A DNA stretch of 64,000 nt from Aspidiotus rigidus (taxonomy: Eukaryota > Arthropoda > Insecta > Hemiptera > Diaspididae), in assembly GCA_035079385.1 (NCBI GenBank), contig JAVHKY010000077.1, positions 1,426,001 through 1,490,000 on the forward strand, in the 5' to 3' direction. The notes under the pieces were generated by a model. That model was not told where the DNA came from. It saw only the letters and a program-made list of their open reading frames with translations, and did no database searches. The translations under genes and the position numbers were made by a program. How positions within the stretch are numbered: position 1 is the stretch's first letter; each line of letters begins with the position of its first letter. Shown one piece after another: positions 1 to 12,490 of this stretch.

Positions 1-1998
1 CGTCATGCTAGTTTTCAATTAGTTGATAGCATAGTAAACTCCACCGTCTTTTTAACAGTGTCAGAAAGATTTAAAGGGAAAGAAATGAAAATTAATTAGT
101 TATTATAAAATCGAAGTTCTACGTATTATACTATAATTTAATATTGTGATTTATCCGTAACAACTATAAGAAGACAATTAAATTAATAATAAAAAAAAAA
201 AAAAAAAAACGTGATCAAGGTCTGCGAATATAGGAATGAACAATAATTTGCCGAGGGTCGTCATCCGAGAGGATTCAAGAGTGATTACACGGACTGGTGT
301 CTTTCAGATGGTTCTGGTTTGATATTGCACAATTGGAAATTGCAGGATTACGACTCGATATAGGACAATGTATAGTATGTAGTTATGAACAGTTCTTTTG
401 TCGCTGTCGCTAATGAAAAATTTGTCTGTTGTAATCACCGCGCTTAATATTGAAGTTATATTAAAGCGTATGGCCTAGCCAACTACCAGCGAGAGCGTAG
501 CGAATTAAATGTCGCTGTTTTTCTCGCTTACCGTCATTGGACTGAATCAAATAATGAGGAAAGAAATAATTTTCTGTCTTACGTTGACTTCATATCGGTT
601 GTGAGTGTCAAAATTAAGTTTTAGTGAGTACTTGTAGTCTCTTCGTATATCAGCGATTTGAAGCCATTTGAAAATAGTGTCTTGCTTCAAGGGTGACATG
701 AAGTTGGGTTCTCGCGTATTTACTCAACTCGCCTTCGGCTCGTCGTTCTCACTCTAGGTCGCCTGCATTGTAACTTATTTTTTGTGCTGAGTAAGGAAAG
801 TTTTGGAGTTGTGAAGAAAACAATAACTTTCTACAAACTGTAATTTCAATAATTTTGCCAAAAACAGGTTATGATTGATTTGTCAGAAAAATGTATTTGA
901 AAAGGATAGAGAAACAAAAAAATTGATCAGTATGAGGATGGAGAAATCGTTTGGCTTAACGACCAAAATTCTAAGCATGATAGTTCTATCATTGACTCTG
1001 GAATACGATACTTCACTCGAAATATGTAAGAGTGATGCAAAATTTCAAAAAATTCCGATAACTTTATTCTTCAATAAAATACTAGCTGTTGCCAAGCATC
1101 AAAATTTCTCCGATCGTCTGTATCGCTGTAGGAGTTGAATTAGTCTTGCGGTGTGTTTCATTGGAGTCTTCCTAGTTTTCAAATAAACTGGAAATAGCGT
1201 CGTCTTATGAATTGCAGCGTGTATGACAGGTGGCTTCGTCGTTATGTATTTAACGAGTACACGAAGATTGCATTTTTACATAATTTTTTATGGTACAAAC
1301 TTGTACTTCGGCCAATTCTCACTTGGGTCTTGTACTTTACGGCGGTCATCGGACCTTTTCGAAGCGTCAGTTTTATTATACTTTAGAGTCTTGCTGCAAC
1401 AATACTCTTGTGATTGAAGTATAATACGTACGAACTCTGTTAGAAATGAGTCGGACTTTTCATTACGAAAAACGGTAAAGTGTTTAATTCATCCTCGTCA
1501 AATGAAAGTGCAAGTAACGATTCATTATGCTTGAACGCCTGCAACGACCCGCATTATTGTATGTTCCGTTAATTGTTTCAAAGCTATATCAAAATTTCAT
1601 TGGACTATGAATAAGGAATACTACGTGTAGTAAAATCTTCGTTTTTTAACCGTCAACAAGGAGTGGTGTCTTCAACGATTCATTAATCGACGATGTATTA
1701 TTTTGCGTCTGAACACTCGAAACACTATTATAGAACAGAAATTCATCGCAAGAAAGTCGAGTAGAATTTGCGGAGGAACGTCAAATTATGGGCCGTAGAA
1801 AGCTACTTTATGAAAACATGAGATTTAAATTCCTCCAATCGTGAGAACGTTTATTTGGGATTGAGGATTCTGATTGGCTGATATCAAGGAGGAGAATGCC
1901 TACTGCTGTTACAAGCGATTGAACTAAATATTCACCAGGTACCGCTCGCTACTGTAAGAGTGATGAAGCGACTCACATGATCACGGTCCAATCAGTCG
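1..1998. other. Unassigned DNA, probable intron or intergenic
   Basis: I see only short chance ORFs here and a 20-base poly-A run near 190. A CpG-rich patch lies near 470-760. No splice-supported exon, RNA gene or complete transposon could be recognised. Confidence 0.4.
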
Positions 1999-2590
1999 CA
2001 GGGTGGGGATTAGACCACTTTTTCCACTAAAAGCCACTTTTTTCATTGTAGCCACTTTTAGCCACTATTTTGAAAAATCGCCACTTGAGCCACTTTTTTA
2101 CCTTTCTGAGCTAAAAAATGAAATATTTTCAATTATTTTTTTTTTTCACGACAAAAATTATAAATAATTCCAATAGAAGAATGTGAAGAAAATGAATGAA
2201 AAGAATGAAAATTTGAAATGGTTGAATAGGGCCTCGAACAATCGACAAAATGCTATTTTCAAACAAACTTCCACTGAGTTGATCATATGTACCTAGAATG
2301 AATTTAAATTCTCCTGTCGATATTGTCAATAGAGTTTTTCATTTTTGTAGTAATTCTTTTTATTTATAAGAATTTTTAGCTGAAGGACACTAGAAAATAA
2401 TTTATCTGTTAGAAGGATTCATACTCAAACGAGTGAAAAACGAGTACAATGCGAGCAGATTTGATAATTCATCTGCTTTGCAGCCGAAAATTCAAATTCC
2501 TAGCCACTTTTTAACCACTTTTCCCCCACTTTTTAAAATTTATTGACCACTTTTTCCACTAGGAAAAAAAAAATGTTGATCCCCACACTG
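1999..2590. mobile_element. hAT-like MITE with CAGGGTGGGG ends
   Basis: The ends are inverted: CAGGGTGGGGAT on the left and, read from the right, CAGTGTGGGGAT. Both are followed inward by many copies of a CCACTTTTT motif, the usual subterminal-repeat layout of hAT elements. The flanks share CAGTCGC, at 1993-1999 on the left and 2591-2597 on the right, overlapping the left terminus by one base, so the exact 8-bp duplication is not settled. No transposase is encoded. The inside is AT-rich. Confidence 0.7.
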
Positions 2591-3094
2591 CAGTCGCCAT
2601 TGCATTTAGTGAATACATCATCTAAAGATTTGTATTTTTTTTAAGCCCAATACGTACTCGATGATGCAGACTTCAAAACTTGTACACACGGAAACTGTGA
2701 TTTGGGCCGGTCATCCGTAAGTTTTTCAAGGAGCGCTAACAAGACACGTCTTCGAGTATTAATAGTATAATAGTAATTTGCCAATAAGGGCGGAGTATGC
2801 GCTGCTATGCGGAATTTCTCCAAAGATTGCACTCAAAGGTGATAATGAGTGATAGTGACTAAACAACATATTTTCTTTTTGCTCTTCTTTCTTGTAAAAT
2901 TCAAATGGAAAGCCACCTAAATCTCTGAAAGAGTTTTGACATTGTTGGAGTGGACTCGGCTCCAACTTTTTTATATCTCATTTTTTTTTTTTTAAATGAT
3001 TGATCAATTATGTAGTGAGGAACTTTTAAAAATCATTCCTGTGTTATTTTTATGAAATCACTACACACCATGACTTTCAAGTGTAGCGTGGAAA
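2591..3094. other. Unassigned spacer between two elements
   Basis: This is AT-rich DNA with a T-run near 2980. Nothing in it supports a gene. Confidence 0.35.
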
Positions 3095-3698
3095 GTGGCG
3101 CTCCTAGGAGAGCCCTTACTGGCGAATAATGAGACAGAAATTATAGTTACAGGAGTATTGATAGAGCGCGTTACGTCCTTCAACTACAACTTTTACCATG
3201 CGCATCATTTTCTACAACTGAAACTTGGACTGCGCTAATGCGTGTTAACGCTCGTTGAAAAGTGGTAGCAAGATCCCTTTCAGTCACTTTGGCGGCAACG
3301 TTAATCAAATGGCAGCTCTCAGTCACGTTGGCGGGGCGACGTGTTTTTAAACGGGCGAGATCTCACTACCACTTTTTCACGGGCTTCGCGCAGTCCATAC
3401 AAAGCATATCTATAGTCGAAGAACTGAAACAGTTGTACCACCAATGACTATACATGCACATGTACCAGACAAATACTCGCATTCTTGAAAAAGTAGATGG
3501 TTTATTAGATACGGCGCACCACGAGATCGCGCTATGTGTTAAAACGTGGGTGTAACAGAGCGAGAACAATATTCCCTCTCTTTTACTCTGTTGGTTAACC
3601 CGCAGCGCACCCTCGCGGTAGTATCCAAGAAACCGTCTACTTTTTCAACAATGCAAGTATTTGTCTAGTGAGTGTATCGTCAACGACTCTACAAAATA

Positions 3699-4161
3699 GA
3701 CCGATTCCCCGTGACGTCAAGATCTTTGATTTTGATTGAATGCTTGTTCTCTGCTGCTGGCTTTGGGGCAGCCATTTTAGAATCCCATAAGAATACACAG
3801 GGAACGTTTCGATCATTCACTAGTATTCAAGAACAAGAAGTACGTTAAGCAATAAAAGCTACATATTTGAATTCCACAGAACTTCTAGATAGAGATCTCT
3901 AAGGCATTAGGAACATCTTGTTTTTGAATAATTGAGGAGGTATCTGTAAAAAGGGCCTCCGTTCAATGTATTTCTTATGGAACGGAGGCCCTTTTTACAG
4001 ATACCTCCACAATTGTATGTGATCAAATCTTCCCCTGTGTATTTTTATGGAAATTGATATCATGATTGGCCCAATAATCGTAATATCGATTACAAATATG
4101 GGTACTTTGACTCACTATCGCTCACTGTTACCAACACTGTGACGTCGCCGGAGAATCGGTC
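3699..4161. mobile_element. TA-flanked MITE, GACCGATTC family, copy 1
   Basis: The ends GACCGATTCCCCGTGACGTC and the inverted GACCGATTCTCCGGCGACGTC-like right end form terminal repeats, flanked by TA on each side. A second copy lies at 48771-49168. TA flanks suggest a Tc1/mariner-mobilised MITE. The inside carries a perfect 29-bp hairpin (3936-4008). It has no coding capacity. Confidence 0.7.
3936..4008. repeat. Perfect 29-bp stem hairpin
   Basis: The left arm 3936-3964 and right arm 3980-4008 are exact reverse complements around a 15-base loop. The length resembles a small-RNA hairpin precursor, but it lies inside a MITE and is probably a recent palindromic insertion. Confidence 0.85.
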
Positions 4162-4204
4162 TATGAAGCATAAACATGAAAAACTTATCTAAAAGGTAAC
4201 CCTT

Positions 4205-5200
4205 CAAATTGATTGGCTTTGGCTATCAGCTAACGGCTGACCTAGTCTCATTGGCTAACTAACAGCTAGCTAATTTTGAGCCGAAATAGAATGGTTAACG
4301 GCTAAGAGCTAAAAGCTAACGGTTGAAAGTAGGGGAGAAGTCACTGCAATGTGGAGGGTGGCTTTGGCTATCAGCTAACGGTTCAGCTAGTCTCATTCAG
4401 AGTATTGCAGCCAGCTGTAAGCCGAAAGCTAAAATAAGACAAATTTTTTCTGATTTTTTCTAGCTCATGATTCCCGCAAAGTAGGGTAGTGCACTGCTTG
4501 AATGTTCAACTGCTCCATTCTCAAGAGGGCCGTGATCTCCTGGTCTAATGAAGAACCCCCCCCCCCTCAAACTTTAATTTCTTATAGTTAAAAAACAAAA
4601 AAAAAAAACTATAAGGGCACCCCAAACTGAGTGCGAAGAATCATCTTCATGGAAATGGCCTCACGACACCCCGTTCGATTCCGGTTCTGTTCAGCTATTT
4701 GGCCTTCAGCATAGAAGCTTGTAGTGCAGTCATCCAATCGAGATGAAGGCAAACTGGAGAATGTTATCTTCCGCACAAGTGTCAAAACTCCAATTCTCGT
4801 GATCTTTGCATATTGATCAGACGAAAATCAGCTGAATTAAACTATCCAAATTAAGCCAAAAGCCAGCTGGATTTTTCCAAAAGCCGAAGCTGAAAGCCAA
4901 AGTTTCCAAGGTCGTAAGTTTGAGCTGAAATTTTCGGCTGCAATACTCTGGTCTCATTGGCTAGCTAATAGCTAGCCAATTTTGAACCAAAATAGAATGG
5001 TCAACGGCTAAAAGCTAAAAGCTAACGGCTGAAAGTAAGGGAGAGATCACTCCAGTGTGGAGGGTCGAGGTGTGAGGAAGAGAAAATATTAGCCGTTAGC
5101 AATTCCAATTCAAATGGCTAACGTGCTTTCATTAGCTAGCTGACGCCTAGCTAATTTTGGATGAAAATTGCTCGGCTAACGGCTAATGACTTCGGCTTAG
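4205..5200. repeat. Interrupted tandem repeat of GGCTAACGG-type units
   Basis: A unit of about 144 bp, starting with GGCTTTGGCTATCAGC near 4216, is repeated at 4360. The second unit is split by the hAT insertion at 4398-4950 and resumes at 4951. Variants of AGCTAACGGCTAA recur through the tract, like subterminal binding sites of a hAT element. Confidence 0.65.
4398..4950. mobile_element. hAT non-autonomous element, family A, copy 1
   Basis: The termini CAGAGTATTGCAGCC (left) and GGCTGCAATACTCTG (right) are perfect inverted repeats. They are flanked by an exact 8-bp duplication, GTCTCATT, at 4390-4397 and 4951-4958, the hAT signature. There is no transposase. The same family forms the outermost layer of the nest at 46800-48672. 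Confidence 0.9.
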
Positions 5201-5238
5201 CTAAGCGTCGCGAATAAAGGTCCCGCTAGGAGCGCTAC

Positions 5239-8200
5239 CTGTTCTACATAAAAAAAGATAATGGTGTTTTCTACCATAACACAACATACCAACAAAATTT
5301 TAATTTCACCGATTCAGATTGTTTTTCATGGAAGATGCAAAGAGCAAAAGGTGTTGTCCTTTCAATTTCCTTTTAGATGATATAATTTTAGCATTTTTGG
5401 ATGACTTTTTTTACTTCATCACTTTTTTTTGCTAACTTCCTCAAATTGCCGCCATGGTGGAGACAATGAATGGGTAGCGTGGGTAATCAGTAGCAGCATA
5501 TCTAAAATTTATCGAAATCGATATTTTTATGAGAAAGTGCCTGGAAATTTCGCGCTCTACAAATTTTTTTTTCCCTAATTTCTAATAGCTTTGTTATCGA
5601 CTCATTTTGAAATTGTGTTTTTAATAAGATTCACATAGCAAAACCATACCACGTTTCCAATTTTATCGATTGTAGAGTTCCTAAGGCAGGGATATCAAGT
5701 TGATTGACTTGAGCTGAAGCTTGAGCCGTTGTTTTCGCCGTTATTTTTAAGTTTCAAGTCGACTAATAATTTTTCCAATGATTGGCTTTAAGCCTTAAGT
5801 CAGCCAAAAGCTAATGTAATTAACTTGAACTTGAAGCTCTGTATTTTTTTCTGATATCCGGGTTTATTTCACTTTGAAACCGGTTCATTTCACTCCGGCG
5901 CCAATACGTTTCGCTCCAGACCGGTTTATTCCGCTCTGGGATAAGCTGATAAACAAGGACGAAAAGGTAAACCTTTTTGTCATGTCATATGGTGATTAAT
6001 GATTTTGCGTGTTCTTCTCCATTACCTTATGTACTCACTTGAACAAAGATATCTCAAAAAATAAGGCGTTTTCAAAGGAACTAAAGAGAATGAAACTTGC
6101 CGAACATGAAATTTCTTATCAATTGTGGCCACATTCTTCTGTAATAGTGCTGAGATTGAGTAGAGCTCTTCTGAGGATCGTGTTATTTTTCTATCTAGCT
6201 TTCACCAAGCCCTTGGGATATTTACCAAGAGCACCAGAGTCCTCTATTTGCTGCTGACATCTCGGACGTTTAATTTTGCTAACTACTTTGTGGATCTTAT
6301 CGATTGCCGAGGACTTGGGTTATTGCCACCATTATCAAGTTAAAAGTAGTAAATAGAAGGTTGTAGTCACCGAGATTATCAAGTTGCGTGGACCAGTCGA
6401 TCTCAAGGGAACTTGATGGTATTCGTAGACAAAATGGTGACGGAGGGAGCAAAGGGGCCCTTGTTGAAGAGTCCTCGTTGCTTTTAGAACTCAGCTCCAG
6501 AGTTTCGCTTAGAGTCTCGCTTTCTCTTTACTCACCCATCTCTGAACCTCAAATTTGTTCTAATTCTTTGTGCAGAAGGTTATAGGGTTTTGTATTCCGA
6601 GCAAAAAAGGATAAAATGAGCGATAGTTGACCCGTTGTTGGCATTCTGAATAATAAATGGACACCGCGACAAAATTCTAGTGAAAATAGAAGTACCTTGA
6701 AAAATATTGTCCAACTATCGATATGATCTAGCGGTAGTTTGAACTTTGAGTCGAAAGGATCTTCCTCTCTTGCGTCGGATGTCCGGCAATGAAATGAAAT
6801 TAATTTTTCCGAAACTACAGGACTTTCTGCTGCTACACAAGATTTTTCATCGCAATAATATTGTGAATACATTACAAAATTAGCACGTGTGTAATTCGTC
6901 GACCTTGCTGAGGTTGGAGATGCGGTTGAAATACGAACGGATTAATATACTGTCACGAAGTGTTAGAATATGTATACAGCATGTATATTTGTACAATCAT
7001 AACTTCAAGAAGGAAACGAAAAAAACCGCCTACGCGGTAAACTCTAGTCGGATGTTCAATTTTTTTCATTCGCGCGCCGTATACAAAACGTACTCGTCGT
7101 TCTTTTTTTAAATCCTCTCCTCTCTATGGAATTCGTGCGTATGAAAAATGATGTAAACACCATCTCCCCTTCCCCTTATCAAAAATGTGCCGCCGTACTG
7201 CGTACTAAAGATCAGCTTAAGCACAAAAGTACCTACACAAACTGCATACGATATATATTAGAAACTGATTATGGACCATTGTGCAACCTCCTAGTATGAC
7301 CATTTTAAAATCAAATAAAATACTTTGCCGCGTGCAGCGTGTTCTAGACATTGACTTCTGCTTGGTTGCGCAGTATTTGTACTTTGGATTTAATGGACTG
7401 GGTTACCTCGATGAGCACCTCTCGTAAGTTCGTTTCAGACAAAGGAGGAAAAAATTACAGGTGAACGCGTTTTCTCGTAGCTGATGCTCACTTTTTGAAC
7501 CGTTTTTTTTTTATAGACTCGTCGAAGTCGTAAAAGCGAGAAAGCTTCGAACGCTACGCACCGACTTCACACGAAGCTGAAGTCGAGTTCCGCGACTCCT
7601 AATTGATTTACGAATGAAGAAAATATGAAATCAGAGCACCGTTCGTCGCCTGGGTGCATGAAAGAAAAAAAAAAAGTCGACGAAATACCCGAACCTCGGT
7701 CGTCTTATAGCGGTTCGTATTTTGCGATCGTTTCGAAGTTTATCTTTGATGACTCGATTTGTCTGCGGGTACTGGTTCCGCTAGTCGCGCCGACTAATTA
7801 ACTTGATTGATCTTCAGCAAAGTACAGTCGACCGTATAGTCGTAGTAGATGGTGCCCTGCATTTTTGTAGTTTTTCTATCAGGGCTTGACTGCCATCAAT
7901 CAGTCGCTCAGCGGCGCAACGTTCAGAATGAATGGATCGTACGATCTTTGGTATTAGTCGATGGCACCGAGAAGATCATCAATATTAGTCGACAGATTTT
8001 CACGAACGTTCGTCTCTCGTAACGTGGATTGCAACTTTCCGTGTACAATGCATTAGTTTAACGGTCATTAGTCGTTTTAAAGTTCGCGCTAATTTTCGTG
8101 ACCGTCGAGACCGATGCGTTAACTCAATATGACGCGGTCGTCATCTCGTCAATCAAGATGAGTGCAATCCTGCGTTAATCAACGAATAATGACGGGTAAT

Positions 8201-9300
8201 ACGCCTCAAATGTATAATTAGATTATCACGAAGCTCTGTAATAGCTTGTCATGGTTTTATTGGAGCGAACCTTTGACATCGTGAGATCAATTATTTAAAA
8301 CAAACATTTGCGTACGGTCATCTTACGAAGCGGTTTTGGTAGTTGGAAATCTAAATACCTAGAACGCATCTATTTGAAATGAAATATTGGTAGTAATGAA
8401 GGTAGAGAGAAGAATCTACTTGTGTTTGGGCTATTTTCAAAACTGATGAGAACCATACATGAGTTATCGGAACTGAAGAATCCCCTTCGTAAAAGTATAT
8501 TTAAGGTTTACGTTCAGTTTGCCCTGCATGAGTGAGTGAAACTGATAGCTTTCTGTGGATAGATGGCAAGATGATGGACAAGACAGTCCGGAATCGAGGA
8601 TCTTTCGCTATTCTAAAGGCTCTTTGACCAAATTTGGGAAAGCACCACGTTTCTGAGGAATGATTTTGATCCAACGGTATTCGTTTTCACGTGTTGGTGA
8701 ATGCATACCTTTAGTACTTCAAGTACGGGAGTAAATTGTCTCTTTCAGTTTTTGATATCGTGAAATAGTTTTTGTTCAATTACCGGCGAGGATTATCGCA
8801 AAAATGTTTGTCAAATTCTGAAACTACTGGTTTTAATGGATAGGTGGTCTGCGTTGAAAAAATAAGATAGATATTGACGCTTAAACGCTGAAAAGAAACA
8901 ACTTTGAAATCAGTATTAAAAAGACATTCACGACCTCTTAATCCCGTTCTTTCGACATGTGAAAGGATGACAACTGCTGGAGGAACTAGCCTCGAACAAT
9001 TCACTGTTTCAGGCATTTATCTCATACTTTCATGGTGTGATGATCCTTTTCGTTGTCTCTTTTCTTCCCTTATCGCTTATAAATTATTAGAATGAATGTA
9101 GAAGAATGAATTCTTGACGTACAACTTATTAAAATGTGGACAATAGCGACTTGGCTTGTGAGCCTAGGGTAACAAATTTTAAGAAGAAAATAAATGAGTG
9201 AGCTGGTACGTTTTTGTGTGTAAAAGAGGGTGTCGGGGGAAAAGATGGACAATTTCAACGAAGTAGTCCAGGGCTGTTCGTCAAAGAACGATTAATGATT
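5239..9300. other. Mostly unassigned DNA, probable intron or intergenic
   Basis: No coding exon is supported. A possible small element with CAGGGATATCA-like ends lies at 5687-5863. A short tract at 5865-5945 repeats CCGGTTYATT motifs. 7450-8250 is richer in CpG than the surroundings and free of recognisable repeats, so it may hold regulatory or conserved non-coding DNA. Confidence 0.35.
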
Positions 9301-9500
9301 TATGAACTCGTGATTATTGATTAAATTGTCGTTCACGAGTTCAGGTTAGGTTAGATCATATTCCGCGATGCCATCATGAGAGCGGAGAAGGAAAGTTGGG
9401 GAGTTGACTGGACGACGTTTGAAGAAAAGAACTGTATCTAGACTTGGGTAGTGAACTTGGAGCTATGGCACCATAGCTCCGCCCCTTTCTTGCCTATACC
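9301..9500. repeat. Two small inverted repeats
   Basis: GAACTCGTGA at 9305-9314 pairs with TCACGAGTTC at about 9333-9342. GGAGCTATGG pairs with CCATAGCTCC around a CA centre at about 9459-9480. Both may be terminators of nothing visible or parts of degraded transposons. Confidence 0.5.
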
Positions 9501-10520
9501 CAAGGAGAAAAGCTTAGATTCAGGCCTGCGAACGAGTCGCTATTTTAGTGACTTGGTCACTCGTTTCTTTCATGATCAGTGATCACTATTTGTACTATTG
9601 ACCCAAAATAGTCACTATTGGTCACTATTTATATGAAATGAAGAACAAAGGAGGGAAGAAAACGATAATACTGTAAATAAGAAGAGCGCTGAGAAAAATA
9701 TTTTCGAATTTGTCACTGCGTTTCCGCGTGAGCTCAAGCGAGTCCTTCTTTCATCAGGAGTAATTTTTTCTAAGTCCAAAAAATCATAATTGTTTGAAAC
9801 GACATTTTCTTCCCAATGAACTTGAGTTTTGCTGTTTTTCAAAAAAAATCATTTCTCTCCCTCCCCCCCCCCCCCCCACCCTCCTCTTACTAAGTATAGA
9901 AGGTGGAATGCGCTTGAGCTCTCAAAGAATCGGTAATGCAGGAACAGATTCATCGTTACATTTCTCAAGCTAGCACCACAAGGTACTTTTGAGCCCGCGA
10001 TGGCCCGTGATTTATAACGAACCGTCATTTTGCTCGATGAATTCAACTTACTCCCAGTTCTACGAAGCTGCTTCTGTGTCCTCTTCGAATTCTTTTCTCT
10101 GTGGTTTAGGAGGAAGAAGGCCACCTTTTATCCAACGGATCAGTATTGCATTGGCAAGAGAAGAAAGACACATGCATACTCCAATATTTTTCTCGGAAGG
10201 AAAAATTCCTGGAAATGTATTCGAGTTTGCAACTACATTGAGCGACTCAAGTCTTGGATACAAATGATTGATTCTGAGTCCGTAAAATATCACTTTTATC
10301 GACTTTCATAGGCTGAGAGGGAGTCGATAAAAGTGCAAATTGATGAGTTGAAACAGTAAGGTGTCATTCGCGACACAACTTTCCTAATGCAAGTCCCATT
10401 TTCATGAAAAACGTCTTTGTCCTGAACGGAATCTCCAGAATTACAAAAATTACAGAAAAAAAAGTTATGAAAATACAAAATCCGGACTTTGCAGAGCGAT
10501 AGAGGCGCCAGGGTCGCATT
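9501..10520. other. Unassigned DNA with a poly-C run
   Basis: The block 9520-9610 repeats TAGTGAC/GTCACTA motifs and may be a hAT end. A run of about 15 C lies at 9863-9878. A perfect 14-bp inverted repeat, CACTTTTATCGACT, pairs 10291-10304 with 10322-10335. The overlapping ORFs of about 90 codons at 9989-10311 resemble nothing I know. Confidence 0.35.
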
Positions 10521-10821
10521 CAGTGCTGACAAGGCCATCGCCTTTGGCGTAGAAGCCGTTCGCCCATTTGCAATGAGCTGCTATCGGCTTATTTCTAATT
10601 TCATCAACTTCTTCAAGTTTTTTATAATCAGGCTTAAAATGAGTTCAAAAGTCGGCTTCTGCTGCTATCAAGCCAAAATTAAGCCACATTAAGCCGTTTA
10701 ACTTCTCGGCTTGTCAGCACTGATTCAGCATCGGCATTGAGCTGCTTTTTGACTTAATGCTGTCAAAGCCATCGGCTATCGGCTATCGGCGGACTTGAAA
10801 CTTCTTTGGCTTGTCAGCACA
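10521..10821. mobile_element. hAT-like element(s) with CAGTGCTGACAAG ends
   Basis: The left end CAGTGCTGACAAGG is matched by an inverted CTTGTCAGCACTG at 10710-10722, and again by CTTGTCAGCAC at about 10811-10820. The first pair has no clear duplication. With the second, the flanks GTCGCATT and CTCGCATC are similar. The layout is an element with a duplicated right end, or one element nested in another. Confidence 0.5.
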
Positions 10822-11020
10822 CTCGCATCATCGAATCTTTCGTATGAAGGTCCGATTTATATCACAATACCGTGCCAGTGTCGAAAATGATCGAGATAAA
10901 CGCGAGGTTCATCTTAATTGGCCTGTATGAGGTTTCGAAGCACTTGATGAGCTTGAAATTCGATTGTCTCTTTTTTCTTTACGGTCTATCTCCAACAACC
11001 GAGGCTGTTTATGCTCTTTT

Positions 11021-11273
11021 TTAACATGTTCCATGTCTTTTCTCTCGCCGGATCCCGATTTTGAAACTCGCGAGTACACCCCCCTCACCCCCACCCCCGT
11101 CAAGAGAAATCTCTACCCCGTGGGTGATTCAGAAATTCGCGAGTACACCCCGCGTAATGATAATAAATAATTATATTAATTAATTAATTAATTTAATTAA
11201 TTAATTAATTAAATTAATAATTAAATAATTGAATAAATAAATAAATAAATAATTAAATAATTAAATAAATGAA

Positions 11274-11324
<51 letters not shown>

Positions 11325-11341
11325 ATAGATAAATAGATAGA

Positions 11342-11385
<44 letters not shown>

Positions 11386-11550
11386 AATAAATAATTAAAT
11401 GATTAAATAATTAAAAAATTAAATAAATAAATAATTAAATAATTAATATAATTGAAAATTAGAAAATTTTGACATGTTCCATGTCTTTTCTCTCGCCGGA
11501 CACCGATTTTGAAACTCGCGAGTACACCCCGCGTAATGATAATAAATAAT
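11021..11550. repeat. Direct repeat around an AT tract
   Basis: The block with CATGTCTTTTCTCTCGCCGG and CTCGCGAGTACACCCC occurs near 11030-11095, partly again near 11135-11165, and again at 11474-11540. Each copy leads into the (AATA)n tract, so the block and tract have been duplicated together. Confidence 0.7.
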
Positions 11551-11700
11551 TATAATAATTAATTAATAATTAAATAATTAAATAAATGAATGAATAAATA
11601 AATAAATAAATAAATAAATAATATTAAATAATTAAATAATTGAAAAATTAAATAAATAAATAATTAAATAATTAACACAATTAATAATTAGAAAATTTTC
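11160..11700. repeat. (AATA)n / (TTAA)n microsatellite
   Basis: Long runs of AATAAATAAATA and TTAATTAATTAA occupy most of this stretch, broken by the direct repeat at 11474. A shorter tract of the same kind is at 11940-12020. Confidence 0.9.
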
Positions 11701-11724
11701 CAAGTCCCTTTTCCTATCATATAT

Positions 11725-12215
11725 GGCTGGATAGTCGAAATTTTTCCAAGTCCCCTAAACTTGAATTGTCTCATACCATTCCAATACAACAGCGAGATCG
11801 CTCGTTCGCCCCACGAAAGTTGATACCTCAAAATATAGAACACCCACAATTACCTCAAAATATTTCTCATACAAGACTTATACGACGCCAAGATAGGTAA
11901 AGGGGTAAACGAATAATATCTCATGAACACTTGACCTAGTAGAAGAATTAATAATAAATAAATAAATAAATAAATAAATAATATTAAATAATTAAATAAT
12001 AAAATAATTAAATAAATAAAGGCTGGATAGTCGAATTTTTTCCAAGTCCCCTAGACTTGAATTGTCTCATACCATTCCAATATAACAGCGAGACAGGGGG
12101 CGAACGAGTGGAGCGAGTTCGCGCTACCTCATATTTCTCATAGAAGACTTATACGATGCCAAGATAGGTAAAGGGGTAAACGAATAATATCTCACGAACA
12201 CTTAACCTAGTAGAA
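11725..12215. repeat. Direct duplication of about 200 bp
   Basis: The block starting GGCTGGATAGTCGAA at 11725 is repeated at 12021, with the same order of TTGAATTGTCTCATACC and AGGTAAAGGGGTAAACG. It begins with a reversed HINE minisatellite monomer, so this is a degraded HINE fragment duplicated together with the AT tract. Confidence 0.7.
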
Positions 12216-12490
12216 GCCTAGACTGAAATATTTCAAGATGACTGATGAAATATAAAAGATATGGAACATGATTTTCATTTATTTGGTTATGCCAGAAAAT
12301 TTTTCACTAAGTCTTTCGATTAGATGATCATCAGCGAAGGACGATGTGTAGGTCCATGTCACCCTTTCCGATCGAGCGGATGATTGATGTGAAGTTGAAT
12401 GAGCTATCAGGGGCTATGCTGTACCATACTTAGTTTCGCGTCTTTGCTGATTGCATTTCTTGTACCTCCATTATGTCATAATTATTCATT

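Larger units (their letters stand above)
3095..5238. mobile_element. Composite TIR element holding nested insertions
   Basis: The left end GTGGCGCTCCTAGGAG and the right end, inverted, GTAGCGCTCCTAGCGG match, and both continue into a GGCGAATAA/CGCGAATAA block. No clear target duplication was found. The interior holds a TA-flanked MITE (3699-4161), a GGCTAACGGCTAA-type repeat field and a hAT element (4398-4950). It is best read as an old non-autonomous element that served as a landing site. Confidence 0.5.

Noticed and set aside
9989..10311. Overlapping ORFs of about 90 codons
   Set aside because: Three frames on both strands are open over the same bases, which indicates low stop density rather than coding; no family resemblance.
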